A DNA stretch of 64,000 nt from NCBI RefSeq assembly GCF_023100725.1, contig NZ_CP095501.1, positions 868,001 to 932,000 on the forward strand, written 5' to 3'. Position 1 is the first letter of the stretch; each line of letters begins with the position of its first letter. The stretch is from Arthrobacter antioxidans (GTDB lineage Bacteria; Actinomycetota; Actinomycetes; Actinomycetales; Micrococcaceae). The notes under the pieces were generated by a model that worked only from the letters and a program-made list of their open reading frames with translations, was not told where the DNA came from and did no database searches. The position numbers and the translations under genes are program-made. Positions 48,954 through 60,999 of this stretch are shown one piece after another.

Positions 48954-50555
48954 GTGAGCCTGCCCCACCTCGACCGTGTCCCCATCCGCCGAGCACTCAT
49001 CTCGGTGTTCGACAAGACCGGCCTGGAGGAGCTGGCGCAGGGCCTGCACCGCGCGGGCGTCTCCATCGTCTCCACGGGCTCGACCGCGCAGCGCATCGCC
49101 GCCGCGGGCGTGCCCGTCACGGAGGTTTCCGAGGTGACCGGGTTCCAGGAGACCCTCGACGGCCGCGTGAAGACCCTCCACCCCAAGGTCCACGCCGGCA
49201 TCCTCGCCGACCGCCGCCGCCAGGAGCACATCGACCAGCTCGCCGAGCTCGACATCGAGGCGTTCGACCTCGTGGTCGTGAACCTCTACCCCTTCGTGGA
49301 GACCGTGCGCTCGGGCGCGGAGCCCGACGCCGTCGTCGAGCAGATCGACATCGGAGGGCCGGCGATGGTGCGGTCCGCGGCGAAGAACCACCCGTCGGTC
49401 GCCGTCGTCGTCGATCCCGCACGCTACGGCGACGTGGTCGCCGCCGCGGCGGAAGGCGGCTTCGACCTCCAGGCACGACGCCGGCTGGCCGCGCTCGCCT
49501 TCGCGCACACCGCCGCGTACGACACCGCCGTCGCCTCCTGGACCGCGGAGCAGTTCGAGATCGACGAGGAGGTCAGCTGGCCCGGCTACGCGGGCCTCGC
49601 CCTCGAGCGGTCCGAGGTGCTGCGCTACGGCGAGAACCCGCACCAGCAGGCCGCGCTGTACGTCGAGAAGGGTGCCACGCCGGGCATCGCGCAGGCGGAC
49701 CAGCTGCACGGCAAGGCCATGAGCTACAACAACTTCGTCGACGCGGACGCGGCCCTGCGCGCGGCCTTCGACTTCGACGAGCCCGCCGTCGCGATCATCA
49801 AGCACGCCAATCCGTGCGGCGTCGCCGTCGGATCGGCCGAGGCGGAGGACCCGATCGCCGACGCCCACGCGAAGGCCCACGCCTGCGACCCCGTCTCCGC
49901 GTTCGGCGGCGTCATCGCCGCGAACCGCGAGGTCACCGCGGGCATGGCGAGGACCGTCAAGGAGATCTTCACGGAGGTCGTGATCGCCCCGGCGTTCTCC
50001 GCCGAGGCCGTCGAGATCCTCTCCCAGAAGAAGAACATCCGGCTGCTCACCCTGCCGGAGGGCTACGGGCGGCACCCGGTGGAGTTCCGCCAGGTCTCCG
50101 GCGGAGTGCTCATGCAGATCGCCGACACGCTCCACGCCGACGGCGACGACCCCGCGGGCTGGACGCTCGCCGCAGGCGACGCCGCCGACGACGCGACGCT
50201 CGCCGACCTCGCCTTCGCCTGGAAGGCGTGCCGCGCCGCGAAGTCGAACGCCATCCTGCTCGCCCACGAGGGCGCCTCCGTGGGCGTCGGCATGGGCCAG
50301 GTCAACCGCGTCGATTCGTGCAGGCTGGCCGTGGAACGCGCCAACACCCTCGGCGGTACCGAGCGCGCCCGCGGTTCGGTGGCGGCGTCGGACGCCTTCT
50401 TCCCCTTCGCCGACGGCCTCCAGATCCTGCTCGACGCCGGTGTCCGCGCCGTGGTGCAGCCGGGCGGGTCGGTGCGCGACCAGGAAGTGATCGACGCCGC
50501 GAACGCCGCCGGCGTCACCCTCTACCTGACGGGCGCGCGCCACTTCTTCCACTGA
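48954..50555 (+). CDS. purH: Bifunctional AICAR transformylase/IMP cyclohydrolase
   Basis: The 533-residue enzyme performs the last two steps of IMP synthesis. The N-terminal MGS-like cyclohydrolase domain has ISVFDKTG and [15 protein letters not shown]. The C-terminal transformylase domain has [24 protein letters not shown] and [14 protein letters not shown]. It produces and consumes ZMP, the precursor of the ZTP signal sensed by the glyA riboswitch in this window. The GTG has GGAG 7 nt upstream. A short hairpin follows the stop. Confidence 0.95.
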   Translation: MSLPHLDRVPIRRALISVFDKTGLEELAQGLHRAGVSIVSTGSTAQRIAAAGVPVTEVSEVTGFQETLDGRVKTLHPKVHAGILADRRRQEHIDQLAELDIEAFDLVVVNLYPFVETVRSGAEPDAVVEQIDIGGPAMVRSAAKNHPSVAVVVDPARYGDVVAAAAEGGFDLQARRRLAALAFAHTAAYDTAVASWTAEQFEIDEEVSWPGYAGLALERSEVLRYGENPHQQAALYVEKGATPGIAQADQLHGKAMSYNNFVDADAALRAAFDFDEPAVAIIKHANPCGVAVGSAEAEDPIADAHAKAHACDPVSAFGGVIAANREVTAGMARTVKEIFTEVVIAPAFSAEAVEILSQKKNIRLLTLPEGYGRHPVEFRQVSGGVLMQIADTLHADGDDPAGWTLAAGDAADDATLADLAFAWKACRAAKSNAILLAHEGASVGVGMGQVNRVDSCRLAVERANTLGGTERARGSVAASDAFFPFADGLQILLDAGVRAVVQPGGSVRDQEVIDAANAAGVTLYLTGARHFFH

Positions 50556-50567
50556 CACCGCCCGACA

Positions 50568-50583
50568 TCCGCCGTTAGGCGGA
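50568..50583 (+). terminator. Short hairpin after purH
   Basis: TCCGCC-GTTA-GGCGGA forms a perfect 6-bp stem 13 nt after the purH stop. Confidence 0.5.
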
Positions 50584-50667
50584 GCCCGACGAAGCTCGGT
50601 AGGTTAGAGCCGATGGGCAACCCCCAACCACCCGCACAACGCCTGACCACCAGGGAGACGCCAACCC

Positions 50668-52890
<2,223 letters not shown>

Positions 52891-52906
52891 GCACCGCTCT
52901 CGCACC

Positions 52907-52942
52907 GAAGCCGGTGTACCGCCTCCGCGGTGCACCGGCTTC
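52907..52942. terminator. Long hairpin after icd
   Basis: GAAGCCGGTG-T-ACCGC and its near-complement (one T/G mismatch) form a 16-position stem with a CTCC loop directly after icd and before the convergent oxidoreductase gene. Confidence 0.75.
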
Positions 52943-52969
52943 TGCGTGTCCGGCTCGTGCGTGGACCGG

Positions 52970-54049
52970 TCAGGCCGCGTCGTTCGCGTAGCGGAGGCCG
53001 ATCTGGGCGCGCACGCCGTCGAGCAGGCGCATCGTCCTCACCGTGTCGGCGATCGGCATGGTCGGGCTCTCCGTGAGGCCCTCCTGGATGCAGCGGGTCA
53101 CCTCGCGCAGCTCGTACGTGTACCCGGCGCCGGCCTGCTCGAAATGCTCCACGCGGGCCTCGGTGTCGCCGGCCTTGATCGTCAGTTCCGTCGGGTTGTG
53201 CAGGTTCCCGCCGCCGGTCTTCAGCCAGCCCTTGGACCCGCACACGGTCGCCTGGCCGGGGCAGGAGGCGATGAACGACGACGACAGCTGGGCGTAGGCG
53301 CCGCTCCCGTAACCCAGCGTCACCGCGTTCTGCAGGTCCACGCCGTCGCTGTTCAGCGTGCCGACGGCGGACACCGAATCGGGGAAGCCGAGGGATCCCA
53401 GCGCCCAGGTGAGCGGATAGACCGTGAGGTCCAGGAGTGCGCCGCCGCCGGCCGCCGGGTCCCAGAGCCTGCTGGCCGGGTCCTCCGGGGCGGTGAAGCC
53501 GAGGTCGGCCTGCACCCACCGGATCTCGCCCAGCTCTCCGGAGTGGATGATCTCCCAGGCCCGGTTCACGCTGGGCAGGAAGCGTGTCCAGACCGCTTCC
53601 ATGAGGAACAGCCCATTGTCGGCGGCGATCGCGGCGAGTTCCTCCGCCTCGGCCGCGTTGATGGTGAAGGGTTTCTCGCACAGGACGTGCTTGCCCGCCG
53701 TGAGGGCGGCCTTCGCGACGTCGTAGTGCTGGCCGTGCGGTGTGGTGATGTAGACGACGTCGACCTCGGGGTCGTCCACGAGGCGCTGGTAGCCGGCCAT
53801 GCCGCCGTCGTTGCCGTAGCTGGTGGCGAATCCGAAGCGGTCCGCGAACGCGGCGGCACTGTCCGCGCTGCGGGAGCTGACCGCGTGGAGCACGGCGTCC
53901 TCGAGCAGGGCGATGTCCTGTGTGACCTTGGACGCGATACCGCCGGTGGCGATCACGCCCCACTTCAGCGGCCTGCCGGTGGCGACGACGGGACTGGGGG
54001 CTCCTGCTTCCGCGCAGGGGGGAACGATGATGCGGTGCTGTGGGTTCAT
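52970..54049 (-). CDS. Gfo/Idh/MocA-family oxidoreductase
   Basis: The 359-residue enzyme has the N-terminal nucleotide loop [12 protein letters not shown] (residues 30-41), the family motif [18 protein letters not shown] (catalytic Lys in EKP), and [15 protein letters not shown], giving the typical two-domain NAD(P)-dependent sugar dehydrogenase layout. It probably oxidises a sugar or inositol derivative. It lies downstream of, and on the same strand as, the multiple-monosaccharide transporter, but a terminator (54107-54130) separates them, so co-regulation is likely functional rather than strictly operonic. ATG 54049 has GAGGAT upstream; a longer in-frame start at 54085 is less supported. 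Confidence 0.9.
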   Translation of the reverse strand: MNPQHRIIVPPCAEAGAPSPVVATGRPLKWGVIATGGIASKVTQDIALLEDAVLHAVSSRSADSAAAFADRFGFATSYGNDGGMAGYQRLVDDPEVDVVYITTPHGQHYDVAKAALTAGKHVLCEKPFTINAAEAEELAAIAADNGLFLMEAVWTRFLPSVNRAWEIIHSGELGEIRWVQADLGFTAPEDPASRLWDPAAGGGALLDLTVYPLTWALGSLGFPDSVSAVGTLNSDGVDLQNAVTLGYGSGAYAQLSSSFIASCPGQATVCGSKGWLKTGGGNLHNPTELTIKAGDTEARVEHFEQAGAGYTYELREVTRCIQEGLTESPTMPIADTVRTMRLLDGVRAQIGLRYANDAA

Positions 54050-54106
54050 GGACCCATCCTCGCCGCTGGTCGGAGCGGCGTCCATCCCCGGCGCCGGAAC
54101 GACGAA

Positions 54107-54130
54107 GCGCCCCGGCCGTAGCCGGGGCGC
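54107..54130 (-). terminator. Intrinsic terminator of the mms operon
   Basis: GCGCCCCGGC-CGTA-GCCGGGGCGC is a perfect 10-bp stem 36 nt after the chvE stop. The minus strand continues with the T-rich TTCGTCGTT, so this is one of the few clear rho-independent sites here. Confidence 0.75.
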
Positions 54131-54165
54131 AACAGGTCCTGCTGCCGGAGGATTCCGGGTGGGCG

Positions 54166-55266
54166 CTACTGGGTGAGCGGAGCCAGCTCCTCGTTGTCGG
54201 CGTACGCCTCCGCTGCGTTCTCCTGCGTGACGATCTGCGGCTCGAGGAGGTACGCGGGGACCGTCTTGACGCCGTTCTCGTAGGAATCGGGATCGTTGAT
54301 CTCGAGTTCGTTCCCGGCCTGGAGGTCGTTGACCATCACGATCGCATGTTCCACGAGGGCACGGGTGTCCTTGTTGATCGTGGAGTACTGCTCGCCCGCC
54401 ATGATCGACTTCACGGATTCGACCTCGGAGTCCTGGCCGGTGACGACGGGGATGGGCTTGCCGGCACCCTTGACCGAGGTCAGGATCGCACGGGCGAGCG
54501 TGTCATTGGGCGAGAGGACGCCGTCGAGCTCCTCGGAGCTGTAGCTGCCGGAGAGCAGGGTGTCCATGCGCCTCTGGGCGTTCTCCGCTTCCCAGCCCTG
54601 GGTGACGACCTGGTCGAAGGTCTCCTGGCCGGACACGACGACGAGGTTGCCGTTGTCGATCTCGGGCTGGAGGATGCTCATGGCGCCGTCGAAGAAGACC
54701 TTCGCATTGGCGTCGTCCGGCGAACCGGCGAACAGCTCGATGTTGTAGGGTCCCTCGGGCTTCGCGGCCTTCATGCCGTCCAGCAGGGCCTGGCCCTGGA
54801 GTTCGCCGACCTGGAAGTTGTCGTAGGCCACGTAGTAGTCCACGTTCTCCGTGTTGGTCAGGAGGCGGTCGTAGGCGATGACGGAGATGCCCGCATCCTT
54901 GGCCTGCTGGAGCTGGGTGCCGAGCTGGGCGCCGTCGATGGCACCGACGACCAGGACCTTCACGCCATTGGTGATCATGGAGCTGATCTGGTTCTGCTGC
55001 TCGGAGACGCCGCCGTTGGCGAACTGCACGTCGGGGTCGTAGCCGGCCTCGGTCAGGCCCTCGTTGAAGAGCTCCTCGGCGAGGACCCAGTTCTCCGAGG
55101 TCTTCTGCGGGAGCGCGACGCCGATGGCCGATCCTGCCTCGAACCCTGCAGCGGCGGTCTCGCCGTCGGCAGAGGGCGCCGCTTCTTCGCGGCCGCACCC
55201 GGTCAGCGTCAGTGCTGATACTGCAGCGATCGCTGCGAGGGATTTTGCGAAAGTACGCATTCTCAT
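54166..55266 (-). CDS. chvE: Multiple-monosaccharide ABC transporter, binding protein
   Basis: The 366-residue lipoprotein has a signal with lipobox LTGC (Cys24), then the periplasmic-binding-protein type 1 fold of the ChvE/MmsE group: AIGVALPQKTSENWVL, NGVKVLVVGAIDGAQL, VIAYDRLL, GSPDDANAK and VVTGQDSEVESVKSI. It captures a monosaccharide (arabinose, xylose, galactose or related) outside the cell and delivers it to MmsB. It is the last gene of the operon, which is an unusual order since binding proteins usually come first. ATG 55266 or 55260; AAAGAGA lies upstream. Confidence 0.9.
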   Translation of the reverse strand: MRMRTFAKSLAAIAAVSALTLTGCGREEAAPSADGETAAAGFEAGSAIGVALPQKTSENWVLAEELFNEGLTEAGYDPDVQFANGGVSEQQNQISSMITNGVKVLVVGAIDGAQLGTQLQQAKDAGISVIAYDRLLTNTENVDYYVAYDNFQVGELQGQALLDGMKAAKPEGPYNIELFAGSPDDANAKVFFDGAMSILQPEIDNGNLVVVSGQETFDQVVTQGWEAENAQRRMDTLLSGSYSSEELDGVLSPNDTLARAILTSVKGAGKPIPVVTGQDSEVESVKSIMAGEQYSTINKDTRALVEHAIVMVNDLQAGNELEINDPDSYENGVKTVPAYLLEPQIVTQENAAEAYADNEELAPLTQ

Positions 55267-55329
55267 TCTCTTTCTCTTGCTCTTATGGACGGGGAGAGCT
55301 GTGGTTCCGGGAACCGGGTATGCCGGGTC

Positions 55330-56631
55330 CTAGACGTCGTGGGAGATGACCTGCTTCGTTCCGACGGCCTGCTCGGTCGGGGAGGGAGTGGGGACCTCGG
55401 TGTCGACCTTCTTGCCGCCGTCGCCTCCGCCGAACCGCCTGGTGATCAGCCCGATGATGGACGGCTTGCCCTGGCTCTTGCTGTAGACGTCGAAGGCGAC
55501 GGCGATGAGCAGGACGAGGCCCTTGATGATCTGGGTGTCGTCGGCGCCGGCTCCGAGGAGTTGCAGCCCGTTGTTCAGGACGGCCATGACGAGGCCTCCG
55601 ATGATGGATCCGACCACGGTCCCGACGCCACCGGTGACGGCTGCGCCGCCGATGAACACGGCAGCGATCGCATCGAGCTCCCAGCCGACGCCGTCCGACG
55701 GCCCGGAGGCGGTGGAGCGGCCGACGAAGATCATGCCGGCGAGGGCCGCGAGGATGGACATGTTCATCATGACCATGAAGTTCACGCGCTTGCCCTGCAC
55801 ACCGGACAGCTCGGCCGCGTGGCGGTTGCCACCGACGGCATACACGTGGCGGCCGGCGATCGTCTTGTTGGAGATGAACGCGTAGATGATGACGAGGACG
55901 CCGAGGATCAGGCCGGGGACCGGGAAGGACGTCCCGGGACGCCCCGTCGCGAAGAGGTAGGTCGCGTAGAGGATGACCGCGGAGAGCAGGACCACCTTCG
56001 TGATGGGAACCCACATGGGGGGCACCTCGGCGTTGATCTTCTCCAGCTTGCGGCGTCCCCGGACCTCGTTGTAGATCACGAAGGCCACGAGGGCGAAGCC
56101 CATCAGCAGGGTCAGGTTGTTGTAGCCGATGTTGGGACCGACCTCGGGCAGGTAGCCCGCGCCGAGCTCTCGGAAGCCCTCGGGGACCGGGACGGTGAGG
56201 GAGTTGCCCACGGACTGGTTGGCGCCGCGGAAGATGAGCATCCCGGCGAGGGTGACGATGAACGCGGGGATGCCGACATAGGCCACCCAGAAGCCCTGCC
56301 ACACCCCGATGAGCGCACCGAGCGCCAGGCCGAGCACCACCCCGAGGTACCAGGGGATGCCCCAGTCGCGCATCGCGATCGCGACGACGATGCCGACGAA
56401 CGCGGCGACGGAGCCGACGGAGAGGTCGATGTGCCCGGCGATGATGACCAGCACCATCCCGATCGCGAGGATGAGGATGTACGAGTTGCCGTTGAACAGG
56501 TTCATCATGTTGACGGACGTGAGCATCTTGCCGCCCGTGCGCCACTGGAAGAACAGGACGAGCGCGACCAGGGCGAAGATCATCCCGAACTGGCGGGTGT
56601 TCCCGCCGAAGATTTGCTTGAGGGAATTCAT
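55330..56631 (-). CDS. mmsB: Multiple-monosaccharide ABC transporter, permease
   Basis: The 433-residue membrane protein has about ten helices and the ABC-2 sugar permease signature AGHIDLSVGSVAAFVGI with GIPAFIVTLAGMLIFRG; the late region has AVGGNRHAAELSGVQ and the EAA-like loop RVNFMVMMNMSILAALAGMI. This arrangement is typical of the MmsB/XylH group. Length fits the long mms-type permease. It is the second gene of the operon, 24 nt after mmsA and 63 nt before chvE. Confidence 0.92.
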   Translation of the reverse strand: MNSLKQIFGGNTRQFGMIFALVALVLFFQWRTGGKMLTSVNMMNLFNGNSYILILAIGMVLVIIAGHIDLSVGSVAAFVGIVVAIAMRDWGIPWYLGVVLGLALGALIGVWQGFWVAYVGIPAFIVTLAGMLIFRGANQSVGNSLTVPVPEGFRELGAGYLPEVGPNIGYNNLTLLMGFALVAFVIYNEVRGRRKLEKINAEVPPMWVPITKVVLLSAVILYATYLFATGRPGTSFPVPGLILGVLVIIYAFISNKTIAGRHVYAVGGNRHAAELSGVQGKRVNFMVMMNMSILAALAGMIFVGRSTASGPSDGVGWELDAIAAVFIGGAAVTGGVGTVVGSIIGGLVMAVLNNGLQLLGAGADDTQIIKGLVLLIAVAFDVYSKSQGKPSIIGLITRRFGGGDGGKKVDTEVPTPSPTEQAVGTKQVISHDV

Positions 56632-56655
56632 GGTGTCTTTCCTAGGGTCGACGGG

Positions 56656-58194
56656 TCAGGCAGATTTCCTGCTGGCGGTCATGAGTTTCATCAGGGATTC
56701 CTGGTTCGCGTTCTCGCGTTCCACCTCACCGGTGATGGCGCCCTCGAAGATCGTGTAGATCCGGTCCGAGAGGCCGAGCAGTTCGGGCAGCTCGGAGGAG
56801 ATGACGATGACGCCCTTCCCCTGGTCCGCGAGTTTCTGGATGATGCCGTAGATCTCGTACTTGGCTCCCACGTCGATGCCGCGGGTGGGCTCGTCGAGGA
56901 TCAGCAGTTCGGGATCGGTGAACATCCACTTCGCGAGGACCACCTTCTGCTGGTTGCCGCCCGAGAGCTTCGCGACGCCCTCGTTGACGCTCGGCGTCTT
57001 GGTGCGCAGCGACTTCCGGTACTCCTCGGCGATCCTGAACTCCTCGTCCCTGTCGACGACGAGCCCGCGCGTGATCTTCTGCAGATTCGCGGACACCGTG
57101 GTGGTCTTGATGTCGTCCAGCAGGTTGAGGCCGAGCGATTTGCGGTCCTCGGTGACGTAGGCGAGGCCGGCGTCGATCGCCTGGGGCACCGAGCGGAGCG
57201 TGATCTCCTTGCCGTCCATGACGATCTGGCCGGACTTGAAGGTGCCATAGGAGCGGCCGAAGACCGAGCGCGCGAGCTCCGTCCGCCCGGCGCCCATCAG
57301 CCCCGCGAACCCGACGATCTCGCCGCGCCGCACCTTGAAGCTCGAGTTCTTGCACACCAGGCGGTCCGGCACGGTGGGGTGTCCTACGGTCCAGTTCCGT
57401 ACCTCGAAGAAGGTCTCACCGATCGTCGGGGTGTGGTCCGGGAAGCGGGACTCGAGCGAACGGCCCACCATCCCGCGGATGATGCGGTCCTCGTCGACGC
57501 CGTCCTCCTTGACGTGCAGGGTCTCGATGGACCTCCCGTCGCGGATGATCGTGATCGAGTCGGCGATCTGCTCGATCTCGTTGAGCTTGTGGGAGATCAT
57601 GATGCAGCTGATGTTCTTGGACCGCAGGCCGGCCATCAGGTCCAGGAGGTGCTGCGAGTCGGACTCGTTCAGCGCCGCGGTGGGCTCGTCGAGGATGAGC
57701 AGCTTCACCGACTTGCTGAGTGCCTTGGCGATCTCGACGAGCTGCTGCTTGCCGACGCCGATGTCCTTGATCTTGGTGGTCGGGTCCTCGCTCAGGCCCA
57801 CGCGGGCCATGAGCTCCAGGGTGGTCCGGTTGACATGGTCCCAGTCGATGACGCCGAAGCGGGCGGGCTCGTTGCCCAGGAAGATGTTCTCCGCGATCGA
57901 GAGCTCCGGGATCAGCGCGAGTTCCTGGTGGATGATGACGATCCCCGCGGCCTCACTCGAGCGGATGTCCTTGAACCGGACCTCTTCGCCCTGGAAGATG
58001 ATGTCGCCCGAGTAGTCGCCGTACGGGTAGAGGCCCGAGAGGACCTTCATGAGGGTCGATTTCCCGGCGCCGTTCTCACCGCAGATCGCGTGGATCTCGC
58101 CTGCGCGCACCTCGATCGAGACGTCTGCGAGGGCCTTGACGCCCGGGAACTCCTTCGTGATGGAGCGCATCTCGAGGATGATGTGGTTCTTCAT
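56656..58194 (-). CDS. mmsA: Multiple-monosaccharide ABC transporter, ATP-binding protein
   Basis: The 512-residue protein contains two ABC domains in tandem. The first has Walker [10 protein letters not shown] and Walker [12 protein letters not shown]. The second has a degenerate P-loop ([10 protein letters not shown]), signature [14 protein letters not shown] and [16 protein letters not shown], the usual asymmetry of sugar importers. It energises transport together with MmsB and ChvE. It is the first gene of the operon and follows a clear promoter (TTGACT, 17 bp, TTCAAT) whose -35 overlaps a palindrome likely bound by the adjacent ROK protein. Confidence 0.95.
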   Translation of the reverse strand: MKNHIILEMRSITKEFPGVKALADVSIEVRAGEIHAICGENGAGKSTLMKVLSGLYPYGDYSGDIIFQGEEVRFKDIRSSEAAGIVIIHQELALIPELSIAENIFLGNEPARFGVIDWDHVNRTTLELMARVGLSEDPTTKIKDIGVGKQQLVEIAKALSKSVKLLILDEPTAALNESDSQHLLDLMAGLRSKNISCIMISHKLNEIEQIADSITIIRDGRSIETLHVKEDGVDEDRIIRGMVGRSLESRFPDHTPTIGETFFEVRNWTVGHPTVPDRLVCKNSSFKVRRGEIVGFAGLMGAGRTELARSVFGRSYGTFKSGQIVMDGKEITLRSVPQAIDAGLAYVTEDRKSLGLNLLDDIKTTTVSANLQKITRGLVVDRDEEFRIAEEYRKSLRTKTPSVNEGVAKLSGGNQQKVVLAKWMFTDPELLILDEPTRGIDVGAKYEIYGIIQKLADQGKGVIVISSELPELLGLSDRIYTIFEGAITGEVERENANQESLMKLMTASRKSA

Positions 58195-58252
58195 GGATTC
58201 TCCCGCAGTGACGGCGTTGTCTTGGTGCAGGTCCGATCACGACCCGAAAAGA

Positions 58253-58281
58253 ATTGAACATGCCCCGGCCCTTGCAGTCAA
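58253..58281 (-). promoter_or_regulatory. Promoter of the mmsA-mmsB-chvE operon
   Basis: The minus strand has TTGACT (58281-58276), exactly 17 nt, then TTCAAT (58258-58253), a near-consensus housekeeping promoter about 60 nt before mmsA. Confidence 0.65.
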
Positions 58282-58288
58282 CTGTTGA
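58278..58288. promoter_or_regulatory. Palindromic operator over the mms -35 box
   Basis: TCAACTGTTGA is a perfect odd-length palindrome overlapping the -35 hexamer. Additional TTGAAC half-sites occur at about 58254-58259, 58285-58290 and 58325-58330. Position and adjacency to the ROK gene suggest repression by that protein. Confidence 0.5.
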
Positions 58289-58319
58289 ACGCATGACTCC
58301 GGGAAAACAGAGGAAATCT

Positions 58320-59543
58320 TTAGGTTGAACCCACGAGTGCGGGGGAGAGCCCCGACTGGGCGAGGACGACGGCGGCGCCTCCGAGCGCCTCGGCGCGGTC
58401 ACCGAGCGAGGACATGCAGACGGAGGTCGTCTCACCGATGATGGGCACGGCGTGGCGGGACAGCCCGCGCCGGATCGGCCCGAGGAGGATCTCGCCGAGA
58501 TCGGTGAGCGGGCCGCCGACGACGATGGTCTCGGGGTTGATCAGGTTGGCCATGTGGGCGAGCGCCCGGCCGATGGCGATGCCGGCGTCGTCGATCACGC
58601 GCAGGGTCGCGGTGTCGCCGGTGAGCGCGCGGTCGATGATGCGCCGGGTGTCCACGGGTTCGCTGCCCCCGCGGCTGAGCAGTTCGATCATGGTGGAGGT
58701 CGAGGCGACGGTCTCGAGGCAGCCGCGGTTGCCGCACCGGCAGATCAGGCCGTGTTCGTTGATGGTGGTGTGCCCCAGTTCCCCGGTGATCCCGACGTTG
58801 CCGTAGAACAGCGCTCCGTTGAGGACGAGCCCGGAGCCGATGCCGGACCCCACCTTGATGAACATCAGGTTGTCCACCGCGCCGTGCGGCCCCCAGGTCA
58901 CCTGCGCCAGGGCCCCCAGGTTGGCGTCGTTGTCGATGAGGACGGGCACGCCGAGCCGTTCGCTGAACGTCTCGTGGATGTTGATGCCCACCCACTCGGG
59001 CAGGATGGCCCCCTGCACCACGGTCCCGCTGCGACGGTCGATGGGGCCCGGGATGCCGATGCCGGCGCCGAGGAGCGCACCCCGGGAGATGCCGCCGTCC
59101 TCGAGCAGGGTGTCCAGGAGGTCCGCGGCGGCGGCCAGTCCGTCCTGGGCGCTGTGGCCGAGCGGGAGGGGGACGGAGGCCTCCTGCAGGACCCGGTAGT
59201 TGGGGCTCGCGAGGACGACGCGGAGGTGGCGGCGTCCGATGTCGATGCCCGCCGCGACCTGTCCGTTGTCGTTGAGGACCACGGACAGGGCCCGGCGCCC
59301 CGAGCTGGTGGTGGGCACGGTGCTGACGATCCCCGTCACGGCCATGGATTTCACGATGTTGGAGACCGTCGCCGTCGAGAGCCCCGTCTGCCGGGCGAGT
59401 TCCGCCTGGGTCCGGGGCCCGCCGCTCATGAGGGCCGCGATGACGCGATGCTGGTTCCGCTCGCGCAGGGCGGACTGGGATCCCGGTTTCGGAGGCGGGC
59501 CGCTCGGGCTCGACCTCGCCGTCGAGGGGGATTCTGCGGGCAT
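58320..59543 (-). CDS. ROK-family transcriptional repressor (XylR/NagC-like)
   Basis: The 407-residue protein joins an N-terminal winged helix (about residues 25-85, RNQHRVIAALMSGGPRTQAELARQTGLSTATVSNIVKSM) to a ROK sugar-kinase-like domain with AGIDIGRRHLRVVL, GIGIPGPID, DNDANLGAL, GHTTINEHGLICRCGNRGCLETVAS (zinc-binding His and Cys) and PETIVVGGPL. This is the architecture of XylR/NagC repressors that release DNA when a sugar binds. It lies immediately upstream of the sugar transporter operon on the same strand, with a palindrome over that promoter. ATG 59543 is chosen because the frame beyond is antisense/shadow. Confidence 0.92.
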   Translation of the reverse strand: MPAESPSTARSSPSGPPPKPGSQSALRERNQHRVIAALMSGGPRTQAELARQTGLSTATVSNIVKSMAVTGIVSTVPTTSSGRRALSVVLNDNGQVAAGIDIGRRHLRVVLASPNYRVLQEASVPLPLGHSAQDGLAAAADLLDTLLEDGGISRGALLGAGIGIPGPIDRRSGTVVQGAILPEWVGINIHETFSERLGVPVLIDNDANLGALAQVTWGPHGAVDNLMFIKVGSGIGSGLVLNGALFYGNVGITGELGHTTINEHGLICRCGNRGCLETVASTSTMIELLSRGGSEPVDTRRIIDRALTGDTATLRVIDDAGIAIGRALAHMANLINPETIVVGGPLTDLGEILLGPIRRGLSRHAVPIIGETTSVCMSSLGDRAEALGGAAVVLAQSGLSPALVGST

Positions 59544-59575
59544 GGGATCAAGGCTGCCGCACCCGGTGCCTGTCG

Positions 59576-60097
59576 TCAAGAAGTGAACGCTTCGCGGTGT
59601 TCCTGGGCGAGAGCCTTGTAGCGGTCGGCGTTGGCCTGCACGGCCCTGACCTCGTCGTCGTCGAGCTGCCTCCGCACCTTCGCCGGGACGCCGGCCACGA
59701 GCGACCGCGGCGGGACGACCGTTCCCTCGAGCACGACGGCGCCGGCGGCGACCAGCGACCCGGCGCCGATGACGGCGCCGTTCATGACCGTGGCGCTCAT
59801 CCCGATGAGGCAGTCGTCCCCGATCGTGCACCCGTGCACCACGGCGCCGTGCCCCACGCTGACGCGGTCCCCGATCGTGGCGGGGAAGCCCGGGTCGGCG
59901 TGGACCACCACGTTGTCCTGGAGATTGCTCCCGTCCCCGATCGAGATCGGGGCGGTGTCGGCGCGGACGCGGGCACCGTAGAAGACGCTGGCGAACTCGC
60001 CGAGGGTCACCTCTCCGATGAGGGATGCGGTCGGCGCCGTGAAGGCCGAATCGCTGATGACGGGGGTCCTGCCGCGGAAGGGGATGAGATGTGCCAT
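59576..60097 (-). CDS. Gamma-class carbonic anhydrase-like protein
   Basis: The 173-residue protein is a left-handed beta-helix with repeated hexapeptides (IGEVTLGEFASVFYGARVRAD, IGDGSNLQDNVVVHADPG, IGDRVSVGHGAVVHGCTIGDDCLIGMSATV). Its three zinc/iron His lie in VVVHADPG and GHGAVVHGC, the gamma-CA pattern. Catalytic activity is uncertain in many members. It ends 32 nt before the ROK start and follows purU closely, but no shared pathway is known. Confidence 0.9.
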   Translation of the reverse strand: MAHLIPFRGRTPVISDSAFTAPTASLIGEVTLGEFASVFYGARVRADTAPISIGDGSNLQDNVVVHADPGFPATIGDRVSVGHGAVVHGCTIGDDCLIGMSATVMNGAVIGAGSLVAAGAVVLEGTVVPPRSLVAGVPAKVRRQLDDDEVRAVQANADRYKALAQEHREAFTS

Positions 60098-60138
60098 GGC
60101 GCCAGCCTAGGCGACACCCTCCCGGCGCGGGTGCTGCG

Positions 60139-60999
60139 TCAGTTGAAGACGATCGTGCGGCGGCCGTCGAGGAGGACGCGGTGCTCCGCATGCCACTGGA
60201 CCGCCTGCACCAGCGCGCGTCCCTCCAGCTCCCGGCCGATCGACGTCAGCTGTTCGGCCGTGCGCGCATGATCCACGCGGATGACCTCCTGCTCGATGAT
60301 CGGTCCCTCGTCGAGGGCCCCGGTGACGTAGTGGGCGGTCGCGCCGATCAGCTTCACGCCGCGCGCATGGGCCTGGTGGTAGGGGCGGGCACCCTTGAAG
60401 GACGGCAGGAACGAGTGGTGGATGTTGATGGCACGGCCGAGCAGCTCCTCGCAGAGCCGGTCGCTGAGGATCTGCATGTACCGCGCGAGGACCACGAGTT
60501 CGATCCCGTGCTCGTCCATCAGCGCGCGCAGCCTGTCCTCGGCGTCGTCCTTGGTCTCGGGCGTCACCGGGATGTGGTGGAACTCGACGCCGTAGAACGC
60601 GGCGAGTCCCTCGAGGTCGCGGTGGTTGGACACGATCACGGGGATGTCGATGGCGAGCGTGCCGGAGCGGTGCTGGAAGAGGAGGTCGTTGAGGCAGTGC
60701 GCGGCCTTGGACACCATGATGAGCGTCCGCGTGCGGCGTGCGGCCGGGGTCAGCGACCAGTCCATCCCGAACTCCCCGGCCACGGGCTCGAGCGCCGCGC
60801 GGAGGTCCTCCTCCGAGGCGACGGTGTCGAGTGCCACGCGCATGAAGAAGGTGCCCGTGTCAGGGCTCCCGTACTGCTGCGACTCGGTGATGTTGGCGCC
60901 CACGCCGACCAGGGCGCCCGAGACGCCGTGGACGATCCCGGGCCGGTCGGGGCAGGACAGCGTCAGGGAGAAGGAGCTGGGAGCAGCGGGGGAGGTCAC
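60139..60999 (-). CDS. purU: Formyltetrahydrofolate deformylase
   Basis: The 286-residue enzyme hydrolyses 10-formyl-THF to THF and formate, balancing the C1 pool. It has an N-terminal ACT-like domain (residues 10-85, SLTLSCPDRPGIVHGVSGAL) and a formyltransferase fold with MVSKAAHCLNDLLFQHRSG, NIHHSFLPSFKGARPYHQAHARGVKLIGATAHYVT (catalytic His) and GALDEGPIIEQ (Asp). The GTG start immediately follows the stop of the flavoprotein gene with no gap, so the two are translationally linked. Confidence 0.95.
   Translation of the reverse strand: MTSPAAPSSFSLTLSCPDRPGIVHGVSGALVGVGANITESQQYGSPDTGTFFMRVALDTVASEEDLRAALEPVAGEFGMDWSLTPAARRTRTLIMVSKAAHCLNDLLFQHRSGTLAIDIPVIVSNHRDLEGLAAFYGVEFHHIPVTPETKDDAEDRLRALMDEHGIELVVLARYMQILSDRLCEELLGRAINIHHSFLPSFKGARPYHQAHARGVKLIGATAHYVTGALDEGPIIEQEVIRVDHARTAEQLTSIGRELEGRALVQAVQWHAEHRVLLDGRRTIVFN

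Noticed and set aside
55285..58257. A 990-codon open frame on the plus strand across the sugar transporter operon
   Set aside because: It is antisense to three clearly recognisable ABC genes. Long antisense frames are expected where G/C-ending codons suppress stops, and the translation shows no domain.
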